Shown piece after piece: positions 1-5,484 of a stretch of 11,363 nt of DNA. The notes below the pieces were generated by a model, which was not told where the DNA came from, made no database searches, and was given only the letters and a program-made list of their open reading frames with translations. A program made the position numbers and the translations under genes. Within the stretch, counting starts at the first letter, position 1; each line of letters starts with the position of its first letter. Origin of the DNA: Candidatus Iainarchaeum sp. GTDB lineage: Archaea > Micrarchaeota > Micrarchaeia > Anstonellales > Bilamarchaeaceae. Where the stretch lies: assembly GCA_028711485.1 (NCBI GenBank), contig JAQTSF010000021.1, forward strand, positions 1 through 11,363. The letters are read 5' to 3'.

Positions 1-1
1 C

Positions 2-172
2 ACTATAACTGCAGCTGCTTTCTTGAAAGAATTTATAGGAGAAAGTAAGTGGGTTCATTTGGATATCGCGGGTGTCGACCATAATAAAGCTCATCCTTAT
101 CTTGGAGCTGGGGCCTCAGGAACTGGAACAAGACTGGTTATTGAATCCATTAAAAGATTAGCCAAAAATTGA
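2..172 (+). CDS. Leucyl aminopeptidase (M17 family), C-terminal fragment
   Basis: This is the 3' end of a gene entering from the left edge, with no start in the window; 56 codons precede a TGA. M17 enzymes are two-metal exopeptidases, usually cytosolic hexamers, that release N-terminal residues from peptides. The recognisable part is the C-terminal catalytic-domain block: TAAAFLKEF, then WVHLDIAG, then a Gly-rich GAGASGTGTRLV run ending in a short helix. This matches the usual M17 ending (ITAAAFLKEF...W.HLDIAG...GATG.GVRLLVE). The two metal-binding motifs lie upstream, outside the window, so activity cannot be judged. The stop lies inside the 3' end of the convergent PHP gene, a 15-base tail-to-tail overlap. 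The family call is confident from this block alone. Confidence 0.85.
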   Translation, partial: TITAAAFLKEFIGESKWVHLDIAGVDHNKAHPYLGAGASGTGTRLVIESIKRLAKN

Positions 173-814
173 TTTTTTTATTCTTCTTAATTTCGAGTAT
201 ATAGAACTCACTTTTGCATATTTTGGAGTTAATTTTCCGTGTATATTAACTTTTTTCTTTAGTGCATTAATGAGTTTTTTGGGATTTTCTATATCAAAAT
301 CAGAAAGTTCGGTGTAAACCTTGCCAAATTCAAATAAAAAGTGGCTGTCGCTTCCTCCTGCAAAAAGTTTTTTATTTTCCAAAGCAAATTTCATTGCTAA
401 TTCATTTGGTTTTGAAGTTATACAGCGAGCATTAAATACTTCTATAATATCCACTTTTTTAGCATATTCCGGAAATTTGTTTCCTATATTATACCGAAGA
501 GGATCAAAACCATGGGGAAGATAACTTATACCTCCTTGATCTTGTATTTTATCCAATGCTTCAAGAAAGGAGGTATTCTTAGGAATCAATTCATTCAAAT
601 AAAACCCTATAAGATCCCCTATATCTGTCTTAATTTCTTCTCCAGGTATAAATTTTGCATTTGATTCTTTAAATTTCGAGTTTGCAGAAATAGAATTATG
701 ATCTGTAATTGCAGGAATTATTCCAAGAGAATTGCTTTTTTTTATTAATGATTTTATAGAAATAGTTGAATCAATTGAAAACGAGGTATGAACATGAAAA
801 TCAATCTTCATCAT
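158..814 (-). CDS. PHP-domain metal-dependent phosphoesterase
   Basis: The 218-residue protein has the ordered metal-binding motifs of the PHP (polymerase and histidinol phosphatase) superfamily: HVH at residues 7-9, DH at 38-39, GEE at 58-60, H101, and a final GSDSH at 154-158. PHP proteins hydrolyse phosphoester bonds using a two- or three-metal centre. Stand-alone small members act on small phosphorylated molecules or nucleotides, and the substrate here cannot be told. No polymerase or other domain is attached, so this is a free-standing cytosolic enzyme. The first of two adjacent ATG codons is preferred because AGGTGA (824-829 on the plus strand) sits nine bases upstream. The start overlaps the stop of the 91-residue gene in an ATGA, so the two are translationally coupled. 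The gene ends inside the convergent aminopeptidase gene. Confidence 0.85.
   Translation of the reverse strand: MMKIDFHVHTSFSIDSTISIKSLIKKSNSLGIIPAITDHNSISANSKFKESNAKFIPGEEIKTDIGDLIGFYLNELIPKNTSFLEALDKIQDQGGISYLPHGFDPLRYNIGNKFPEYAKKVDIIEVFNARCITSKPNELAMKFALENKKLFAGGSDSHFLFEFGKVYTELSDFDIENPKKLINALKKKVNIHGKLTPKYAKVSSIYSKLRRIKKSIFG
173..188 (+). terminator. T-rich tract after the aminopeptidase stop
   Basis: Seven T residues directly follow the TGA and continue as a pyrimidine-rich stretch (ATTCTTCTT). Archaeal RNA polymerase commonly terminates at such T-tracts without a hairpin. The tract lies within the convergent PHP gene, so the base bias may partly be coding. Confidence 0.35.
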
Positions 815-1086
815 TTGGTATTCTCACCTAATAGTAATAAAATTTTTGTTCCGAATTCTTTTGCTTTTTCCTTATCAAAATCTTTAAATAATATTTTTCC
901 GCTCTGGTATATTGAAATTCCTCCTTCTTTTGTTTTTAATAATAAAACAACTGGTGTTGAAGCAATAATTTTGAATTCTTTTGACAGTATAGATTCTAAT
1001 TTTTTAAGGTCTAGTTTTTTCTTTAAATTTATTTGATGAGAATCTGAACTTGCGCAAACATTTAGAAGATCATCTAATGAATCCAT
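811..1086 (-). CDS. Small protein of unknown function, co-operonic with the PHP enzyme
   Basis: I do not recognise this 91-residue protein. It is soluble and mixed in charge, with no signal peptide. The C-terminal half has a strand-rich block (residues about 46-68, containing VVLLL then ISIYQSGKILF), followed by a lysine- and glutamate-rich helix. The SGKI...helix pattern loosely recalls one half of the TATA-binding-protein fold, but this is only a resemblance. The ATG is supported by GAGGT (1096-1100) nine bases upstream and an AT-rich TATA-like stretch about 27 bases upstream. The stop overlaps the PHP start (ATGA), so the two products probably work together. Its leader, including ATG GAT, is the template for the tandem repeats found upstream. 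Confidence 0.7.
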   Translation of the reverse strand: MDSLDDLLNVCASSDSHQINLKKKLDLKKLESILSKEFKIIASTPVVLLLKTKEGGISIYQSGKILFKDFDKEKAKEFGTKILLLLGENTK

Positions 1087-1330
1087 AAAAATTTTACCTC
1101 TGTTTTTCTTATTAAAATTTTTATTTTTGAAATTTTTTTTAAAATTTCAATCCATAAAAATTTTACCTCTGTTTGTCTTATATAAATTTTTATTTTTGAA
1201 CGGATTGCCGTTCAATCCATAAAAATTTTACCTCTGTTTTTCTTATTAAAATTGCAATTTTTGAAATCAAAGATTTCAATCCATTGAAATGATGCTTCAT
1301 TTCAATTTTTGAAGCTCATACGAGCTTCAA
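1082..1330. repeat. Tandem 64-69 bp units with five variable-arm hairpins
   Basis: Three near-identical units start at 1082, 1151 and 1216, with a shortened fourth at 1280-1330. Each full unit begins TCCATAAAAATTTTACCTCT, continues through a T-rich spacer and ends in a perfect hairpin. The hairpins are 1127-1150 (10 bp stem, 4-base loop), 1196-1215 (8 bp, 4), 1261-1279 (8 bp, 3), 1284-1305 (9 bp, 4) and 1309-1330 (9 bp, 4). All stems start TTGAA and end TTCAA. The inner arms differ completely (ATTTT, CGG, ATC, ATGA, GCTC) yet always pair. Read on the minus strand, each unit carries a TATA-like stretch, GAGGT and ATGGAT, copying the leader of the 91-residue gene. The array fills most of the 354-base gap between genes (1087-1440). 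Confidence 0.85.
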
Positions 1331-1395
1331 TCCAATAAAAAATAGTTCTAAATTAATATTTAAAACATAATCTGTTTGGTGTATTTCTTAAAAAT

Positions 1396-1430
1396 TTCAA
1401 GGAAGTATAAATTTAAAAAGTTCAAGGAAG
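1396..1430 (+). promoter_or_regulatory. Promoter of the secretion ATPase gene, with direct repeat
   Basis: TATAAATT at 1406-1413 is centred about 31 bases before the ATG at 1441. This places the predicted transcription start a few bases upstream of the ATG, giving a nearly leaderless mRNA. The ten bases TTCAAGGAAG occur twice, at 1396-1405 (abutting the TATA box where the BRE would lie) and at 1421-1430, 25 bases apart. The second copy also supplies a weak GGAAG ribosome binding site. A pair of regulator half-sites flanking the TATA box is possible but unproven. Confidence 0.55.
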
Positions 1431-1440
1431 ATAACTGCTT

Positions 1441-3720
1441 ATGTGCAACGTACATCTCGAGGGTACCAGAGCCATTTTAGATATGGCAAAATGTCCTTAT
1501 GAATTTGCCTCTCCAGAATTTTTGAATCTTCATTTAAAAGATTTATCAACAATAGAAAAAGAAATTGAAGTTATAAGATACGAGGAAGAGGTAGTTATTG
1601 AACTGGATAAAGAGAAAACCAGAGTACTTACAGAATACGCTGGAATAATTAGACAAATAGAAAATATACTTCTCAAAGAGGAAATTTATGGAATGCCTCA
1701 AGACCCTTTCTATGATCAAAGAAAAAAAGTGATAAGAAAATTTTATGAATATACATTTATAAGCCCGGTAATGGCTTTGGATATACTGGAAAAGTATGCT
1801 GAAGGAACACCTGAAAAAAACATATTTATGAAGGGACACCAGACTTTCAGAGCATGGGTCAAAGGAATTGAAAAACGATTTAGAGAAACAAAGTTTTATG
1901 ATTTAGTTAAAAAAACAGGTGACTTAAGAAAAGCATTTCTTTCCCTTACTGGTTTGAAAAGTCTATTTTTTGTTGATTCAATAATTATGGATCTTCCTGA
2001 AGGGGCAGTTCCTGTAAAAGAAAAAGAAGGAAGTTATGAACTTCCTTATGGAATAAAAGTCCAGATTTATGAAGTTCCTGGGGAAGATGCCTACTTGTAT
2101 GTTGCTGAGAATAATATTATGGAAAATATGGATCCAACACTTTCCAAACTGGTTGCTCAAGCAATAAATGATCATATGAGAGAGGCAAATGAGGATAAAG
2201 ATTATAACATATTATTTAATTTAAAGGCAAGAGAATATAGACAATATTTCTTAGATCAGGCAATAATGAGAGGAGTAAGGATCACTCCAAAAGAAGCACT
2301 TGTTATGGGGAGAGAGGTTGCCGCATGGACAGTGGGATTAGGATCCTATCTTGAAACCCTTGCATTGGATAGAGATAATATAACAGATATTTACATAGAT
2401 AGTGAGAATTCTCCAATATACATAGAACACGCAAGATTTGGTCTTTGTCATACAACATATAGATATAATAAAGATCTTCTTGAACATGCTTTTTTAAATA
2501 TAATAAAAACACTTAGAGGAAAAAAATTCGATGAAAATAATCCTATTGCAGATATTGTATTGAAAAGATTAACAATGCGATGTCATATGCAAAGGCCTCC
2601 TGCAACCTTTGAAGAATTTCAAGGAGCTCTTAGAATAATGAAAGAATCACCATTTACTTATTCTCAATATCTTTATTTCAAATCTATGTCTCCTTTTTTT
2701 GCAGGTTATGATGATGTACTTGTAAGTTTAGGATGCAGTGAAGCAGTTCTTGGTTTGAAAGGAGTTGGAAAAACAGCATTTACAGCATCTAAAATTTCTG
2801 CGATAGGCACAAGAAAAAGAATAATACCAATACAAGATATTGAAGAAATTCCTGTAAGAGCATTCAGAAAAAGAGGATTCCATATAGGAGCTGCAAGAGT
2901 ACAGAGCTCAGATATTGACGAAAGAACAATAAGAGGAGGAGAACTTGATCTTATTTCAATGGCAAATGCACTTTTGAGAATGGGTGACTCCGCTCTTATA
3001 ATAAATGAAGTACGATCAAAAACAGCAGTTCAAGGAATAATAAACTTATTGAATACTCAACCAGGAGTATTCTTATTATACAATCTTCACGCAGAATCCC
3101 TTAGAGATATACAGGATAGGCTTGAACTTGTTTTCGGAATTCCGGCTGCAAGTATGTTTGCAACTGATAGATATACCTTCCTTAAAAAAATAAAATTTGG
3201 AAGAAGAGGAGTAGTGCACAGGGTTCTGGGTTTTGAATATGAGAGTGATCTTGAGAATAAAAGATTTGTTGAAATTTTTAAATTCAGAAGGGATATAAGT
3301 ATAGAAAAATGTGTTCTTGAACCAAGATTTATAAAAAATCCTGAAGCAATTGCTTATGATTATAGCAAAATAGATTTCACAAAATTAGAGAAAAAACTTG
3401 ATATTGCATTCATACCTCCTGTATTAATGAGAAGATGTGAAGAAACAGGAGTTTCTCCTGAACAATATATCTTGCAGGCATTTTTCAAGGCAAAAATGTA
3501 TTATGATATTTATGAAGCATCAATTAAAACAAATGATAAATTGCTTAGAGAATTGGATTTTGTTCTGAGATGCAATACCTACACCAATAAAATGTTGGCT
3601 TCTTTAGAACAAGAAAATGGTGAAATAGATTTCAAAGAAGCTCATAAGAAATGGAATGAACAATTTGGAACATTGGTTAAAGAAGAACTTATGATGAGAG
3701 AAAAGGAAAGCAGAATGTAA
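1441..3720 (+). CDS. Archaeal type II/IV secretion (TadA/GspE-like) ATPase
   Basis: This is a 759-residue hexameric motor ATPase of the superfamily that powers type II/IV secretion, archaeal pili and archaella. It acts at the cytoplasmic face of the membrane. The nucleotide-binding core is clear: Walker A GLKGVGKT at residues 438-445, IQDIEEIP as the Asp-box-like strand, NEVRS at 522-526 in the Walker B position with E523 as the likely catalytic Glu, and HAES at 550-553 as the His box. Residues 1-260 form a long N-terminal region with charged helices, and about 130 residues follow the core. Both extensions make it longer than a typical 500-600 residue archaellum or pilus ATPase. No TadC-like membrane platform or pilin gene lies nearby, so the system it drives is unknown. 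TTCAAGGAAG and a TATA box support the chosen ATG. The C-terminal extension contains several charged helices. Confidence 0.88.
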   Translation: MCNVHLEGTRAILDMAKCPYEFASPEFLNLHLKDLSTIEKEIEVIRYEEEVVIELDKEKTRVLTEYAGIIRQIENILLKEEIYGMPQDPFYDQRKKVIRKFYEYTFISPVMALDILEKYAEGTPEKNIFMKGHQTFRAWVKGIEKRFRETKFYDLVKKTGDLRKAFLSLTGLKSLFFVDSIIMDLPEGAVPVKEKEGSYELPYGIKVQIYEVPGEDAYLYVAENNIMENMDPTLSKLVAQAINDHMREANEDKDYNILFNLKAREYRQYFLDQAIMRGVRITPKEALVMGREVAAWTVGLGSYLETLALDRDNITDIYIDSENSPIYIEHARFGLCHTTYRYNKDLLEHAFLNIIKTLRGKKFDENNPIADIVLKRLTMRCHMQRPPATFEEFQGALRIMKESPFTYSQYLYFKSMSPFFAGYDDVLVSLGCSEAVLGLKGVGKTAFTASKISAIGTRKRIIPIQDIEEIPVRAFRKRGFHIGAARVQSSDIDERTIRGGELDLISMANALLRMGDSALIINEVRSKTAVQGIINLLNTQPGVFLLYNLHAESLRDIQDRLELVFGIPAASMFATDRYTFLKKIKFGRRGVVHRVLGFEYESDLENKRFVEIFKFRRDISIEKCVLEPRFIKNPEAIAYDYSKIDFTKLEKKLDIAFIPPVLMRRCEETGVSPEQYILQAFFKAKMYYDIYEASIKTNDKLLRELDFVLRCNTYTNKMLASLEQENGEIDFKEAHKKWNEQFGTLVKEELMMREKESRM

Positions 3721-3730
3721 TAAATGGGAC

Positions 3731-3746
3731 ATTCTTTTAAAAGAAT
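3731..3746 (+). promoter_or_regulatory. Palindromic TATA element before the 99-residue gene
   Basis: ATTCTTTTAAAAGAAT is a perfect 16-base palindrome whose core TTTTAAAA (3735-3742) looks like an archaeal TATA box. Its centre lies about 26 bases before the ATG at 3765, the spacing expected for a leaderless transcript. Such symmetry could also be a repressor operator overlapping the TATA box. Confidence 0.45.
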
Positions 3747-3764
3747 TGTTAAAGTTACAAATAT

Positions 3765-4064
3765 ATGAAATGTAGACAAACAACTAATGGTAACCCTGTA
3801 TCTGATAGACGGGGTTTTCTTTTTCAGAAACCATTAGTTGCTATGAGTTCTTTAAATGGTAGAAATAGTGAAAAAAGAGATTTAATTTGGTGGCCTACTA
3901 GAACTGCACTAGATAGGCAATTGGTGGAGATAGGAGTACCTTTTCAAAGAAAAACCAGGGAAGGCACTTCCATAAATGGAGAATGGATTATAGTTTTAAG
4001 GGATGAAAAAACAGGTTTTCTGAAATCAAGAGTAAGTAATCCGCATGAAAGAGCTAAATTTTAG
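3765..4064 (+). CDS. Small protein of unknown function
   Basis: This is a 99-codon frame with no family I recognise. Residues from about 27 onward look genuinely coding: AGA/AGG arginine codons as in the neighbours, a WWP motif, a GEWIIVLRDEKTGF strand-turn-strand and a basic C-terminus. No signal peptide or membrane segment is visible. The start at 3765 is chosen because a TATA-like palindrome sits 26 bases upstream, predicting a leaderless mRNA. An internal ATG at 3843 would give a 73-residue protein and leave the 60-base inverted repeat (3781-3840) in the 5' untranslated region. The stop overlaps the convergent asparagine-synthetase-like gene by 11 bases. It sits where a TadC partner of the ATPase might be expected, but it is far too small and soluble for that role. 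Confidence 0.5.
   Translation: MKCRQTTNGNPVSDRRGFLFQKPLVAMSSLNGRNSEKRDLIWWPTRTALDRQLVEIGVPFQRKTREGTSINGEWIIVLRDEKTGFLKSRVSNPHERAKF
3781..3840 (+). other. 60-base inverted repeat, possible structured RNA or three-way junction
   Basis: CAACTAATGGT (3781-3791) pairs perfectly with ACCATTAGTTG (3830-3840), an 11 bp outer stem. Inside are a 7 bp hairpin, AACCCTG (3792-3798) with CGGGGTT (3810-3816, one G-T wobble), and a weak 4 bp hairpin, TTCT (3817-3820) with AGAA (3826-3829). No junction bases are left unpaired. A U-rich stretch follows the GC stem. It lies 16 bases after the predicted transcription start at 3765, so it could be a small RNA, a leader attenuator for a gene starting at 3843, or a terminator-like element behind the ATPase gene. 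Confidence 0.5.
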
Positions 4065-4818
4065 GTGGATAATTTTCATTTATATAATCTGAATTTTTTA
4101 TAAGAACTTTATGCACTCCTGAACCGTATTGTGCAGCTTTTTTCTTTCTTTTAATTACTATATCTGCAAGACCTAGAAGTTTAGATGCTTCTCTTAAAAG
4201 GCCTTTTTTTAGTTCTCTATCTTCTATTCTTTTTTCAAGAGGTATTGAGAAAACATATTTTGCCAGTTCTTCGTTTAAAAAAGGAAATCTTGGTTCAAGA
4301 CCAGCTTTTCTAACTATTTTTGAAATTAGATTCACGTCTCTTTTCTTAAGTGTTCTGAATTCTTCTTTAAGAATAGAATCCAAATCCTTTCCTTCCTCAA
4401 AATAAGCATAATAACGATTGTAACCTACAAATAATTCCTCTGCTCCTGAGCCTAGAAGCATAACTGAAAAATTCTTTTTTGATGCGGCTTTTGCAGATGC
4501 ATAAATGGGAATGAGTATTTCAATTTTTAAAAGTTCGGTAGGAATTATTCTGTAAATCTCAGAGTATAACTTAAGTATTTCTGATTCATCTAAAATAATT
4601 TTTTCATAGGGAAGTTTTAAGATTTTTGAAACTTCTTCTGAGTATACAATATCCTCTGAATTTTCGATTCCGGAGGAAAAAAGGTGCGGAAAAGAACATT
4701 TTCCGGCTATACTCGCAATTAATGAACTATCTAAACCTCCTGAAAAGGATATTGCTACTTCTTCTTCAAGACATTCTTCAATAGAAGTTTTTAGAAGATC
4801 AGCAATTTCAGGAATCAT
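4054..4818 (-). CDS. Stand-alone asparagine-synthetase-type ATP-pyrophosphatase domain
   Basis: The 254-residue protein matches the C-terminal synthetase domain of asparagine synthetase B. It has the PP-loop SGGLDSS at residues 26-32, which binds ATP pyrophosphate, GSGAEELF at 123-130, where AsnB has SGEGADELF, and the RFPFL...KK..LREA block. The N-terminal glutaminase domain of AsnB is absent: there is no Cys2 and the length is about half. The enzyme would therefore need free ammonia or a partner, or it may adenylate a different carboxylate. The ATG at 4818 is chosen over a GTG at 4827 because AGGTG (plus-strand 4825-4829) lies six bases before it, and that GTG is part of this ribosome binding site. 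It overlaps the upstream membrane-protein gene by 11 bases, implying translational coupling. Fold confidence is high; the substrate is unknown. Confidence 0.8.
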   Translation of the reverse strand: MIPEIADLLKTSIEECLEEEVAISFSGGLDSSLIASIAGKCSFPHLFSSGIENSEDIVYSEEVSKILKLPYEKIILDESEILKLYSEIYRIIPTELLKIEILIPIYASAKAASKKNFSVMLLGSGAEELFVGYNRYYAYFEEGKDLDSILKEEFRTLKKRDVNLISKIVRKAGLEPRFPFLNEELAKYVFSIPLEKRIEDRELKKGLLREASKLLGLADIVIKRKKKAAQYGSGVHKVLIKNSDYINENYPPKI

Positions 4819-5155
4819 ACTCAACACCTAACGAATCTAAAAGAATTTTTTGTAAATCAAAACCTAATAGAGATAATCCAAAAAATAATATTTGTTTTAT
4901 TATAAAATATGCTAAAATGATGATCAGAACTCGAATTATTGATTTGGACCATAACGGCCATTTATCAAAATTTGGAAAGTATTTTTCTAACTTATTTTTT
5001 AACAGGTTGTCCATTTTTTCCCTTAAAAGTATAATAACTAGGTAAATAAGACCAAATAGTAATAAAAATTCTATTCCTGCGCCTGCAAGATAAAGAGAGA
5101 ATAGTAGTAATAATGCAATTCCAACCCTTAATAAAAATTTATTATCAATCTTCAT
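4808..5155 (-). CDS. Small membrane protein of unknown function
   Basis: This is a 115-residue protein dominated by hydrophobic segments at about residues 8-25, 27-45 and 70-98. Between them is a basic and amphipathic stretch (about 46-70, with Trp, Lys and Arg). This gives an integral membrane protein with three or possibly four passes and no cleavable signal. I do not recognise the family. AAGGT sits six bases before the ATG. The 3' end carries the ribosome binding site and start of the asparagine-synthetase-like gene (11-base overlap), so the two are co-expressed. A membrane partner tied to that enzyme is a reasonable guess, but nothing in the sequence shows its function. Confidence 0.65.
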   Translation of the reverse strand: MKIDNKFLLRVGIALLLLFSLYLAGAGIEFLLLFGLIYLVIILLREKMDNLLKNKLEKYFPNFDKWPLWSKSIIRVLIIILAYFIIKQILFFGLSLLGFDLQKILLDSLGVEYDS

Positions 5156-5215
5156 AAAAATACCTTATTATTTGGAACACTAACTGTAAACAAAGGAAAT
5201 TCGGGCCCGGTGGGA

Positions 5216-5301
5216 TTTTCACCAACCCAATAAAACCGGATGGGTTTTGGGTAAGCCCTAGCCTTTGCCCATAAGAAAGGCATAAGTCCAAAGGCTTGGG
5301 G
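5216..5301 (-). other. T-loop intron of tRNA-Arg (position 59/60), about 86 bases
   Basis: Removing it restores the T loop TTCAAAT inside the GTGGG/CCCAC stem. The junction forms a near-canonical bulge-helix-bulge. The 5 bp T stem is the outer helix, TTCA (5307-5304) with TGAA (5221-5218) is a perfect 4 bp central helix, and the bulges are AA^C and AA^T. The inner helix is short (CC/GG, or CCAA/TTGG with one base slipped). Within the intron, AGCCTTTG (5296-5289) pairs with CAAAGGCT (5267-5260), and AAAACC (5248-5243) with GGTTTT (5237-5232). Confidence 0.8.
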
Positions 5302-5323
5302 TTTGAACCCACGACCGTCACCT

Positions 5324-5403
5324 TTCTCAGCTCAAATTATCCCTCAATTTTGAGGGGAGTAGGTGAGCCCTAAGGCGAGGGGATGCTTCCCCTTGCCTAG
5401 GGT
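5324..5403 (-). other. Anticodon-loop intron of tRNA-Arg, about 80 bases
   Basis: It sits at the canonical 37/38 position: exon CTCCTA^, intron, ^A then GGTGA. The central helix is relaxed: CTC (5409-5407) pairs with GAG (5328-5326) but the fourth pair is C-T. The AA^A bulge before exon 3 matches the usual geometry. The interior is GC-rich and highly folded. One hairpin pairs CCCTA..GGC with GCC..TAGGG (5402-5368) around a GGGG/CCCC tip. A second pairs CCCTCAA with TTGAGGG (5356-5341), enclosed by GCTCA/TGAGC. Two consecutive smaller introns cannot be excluded. Confidence 0.7.
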
Positions 5404-5425
5404 TAGGAGAGTGCTACGCTATCCA

Positions 5426-5463
5426 TTACAGACTTTATAAAATACAGAGTATGATATAAAGTT
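5426..5463 (-). other. D-loop intron of tRNA-Arg, 38 bases
   Basis: Removing it joins AGCC to TGGATA, a canonical D loop. The junction is a textbook bulge-helix-bulge. The central 4 bp helix is GCAG (5469-5466) with CTGT (5431-5428, one G-T wobble). The 3-base bulges are CC^A (5465-5463) and AA^T (5427-5425). An 8 bp inner helix pairs ACTTTATA (5462-5455) with TATAAAGT (5439-5432) around a 15-base loop. The cut points are therefore defined to the base. Confidence 0.85.
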
Positions 5464-5484
5464 GGCTGCGCTACGGGCCCTTGT

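Larger units (their letters stand above)
5202..5480 (-). tRNA. tRNA-Arg(CCT) interrupted by three introns
   Basis: Joining four exons (5480-5464, 5425-5404, 5323-5302, 5215-5202) gives a canonical 75-base tRNA. The acceptor GGGCCCG/CGGGCCC pairs 7/7, with T8 A9. The D stem GCGC/GCGT encloses an AGCCTGGATA loop, with A20 as usual for tRNA-Arg. The anticodon loop is CTCCTAA (anticodon CCT at 5407-5405), the variable region CGGTC allows a G15-C48 pair, and the T arm is GTGGG-TTCAAAT-CCCAC. The discriminator is G73 and no CCA is encoded. The anticodon stem GCACT/GGTGA has one T-G wobble and a G27-A43 mismatch, its weakest point. The insertions fall in the D, anticodon and T loops and fold into bulge-helix-bulge motifs. 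The gene begins four bases after the stop of the lipoprotein gene. A possible TATA (GGATATAAC, 5495-5503) lies just upstream, inside that gene. A T-rich tract follows the 3' end. Confidence 0.87.

Noticed and set aside
1082..1330. Possible CRISPR array
   Set aside because: Unit spacing is regular, but the variable parts are short perfect palindromes rather than spacers, the conserved part is longer than the variable part, and no cas gene is present.
1546..2512. Minus-strand frames of 65-97 codons inside the ATPase gene
   Set aside because: They are Phe/Tyr/Ile-rich shadows of Lys/Glu/Ile codons, with no start signals.
3792..3822. Simple Rho-independent terminator behind the ATPase gene
   Set aside because: The GC hairpin followed by TTTTCTTTTT fits, but it lies within a longer 11 bp inverted repeat and a downstream frame continues through it, so a plain terminator does not explain the whole structure.
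5295..5313. Isolated tRNA T-arm remnant (GGTCGTGGGTTCAAACCCC)
   Set aside because: It first looked like a degenerate tRNA fragment with a GGG/CCC T arm, but the flanking CCCAC and acceptor strands 85 bases away complete an intact tRNA, so the apparent local CCCC is intron.
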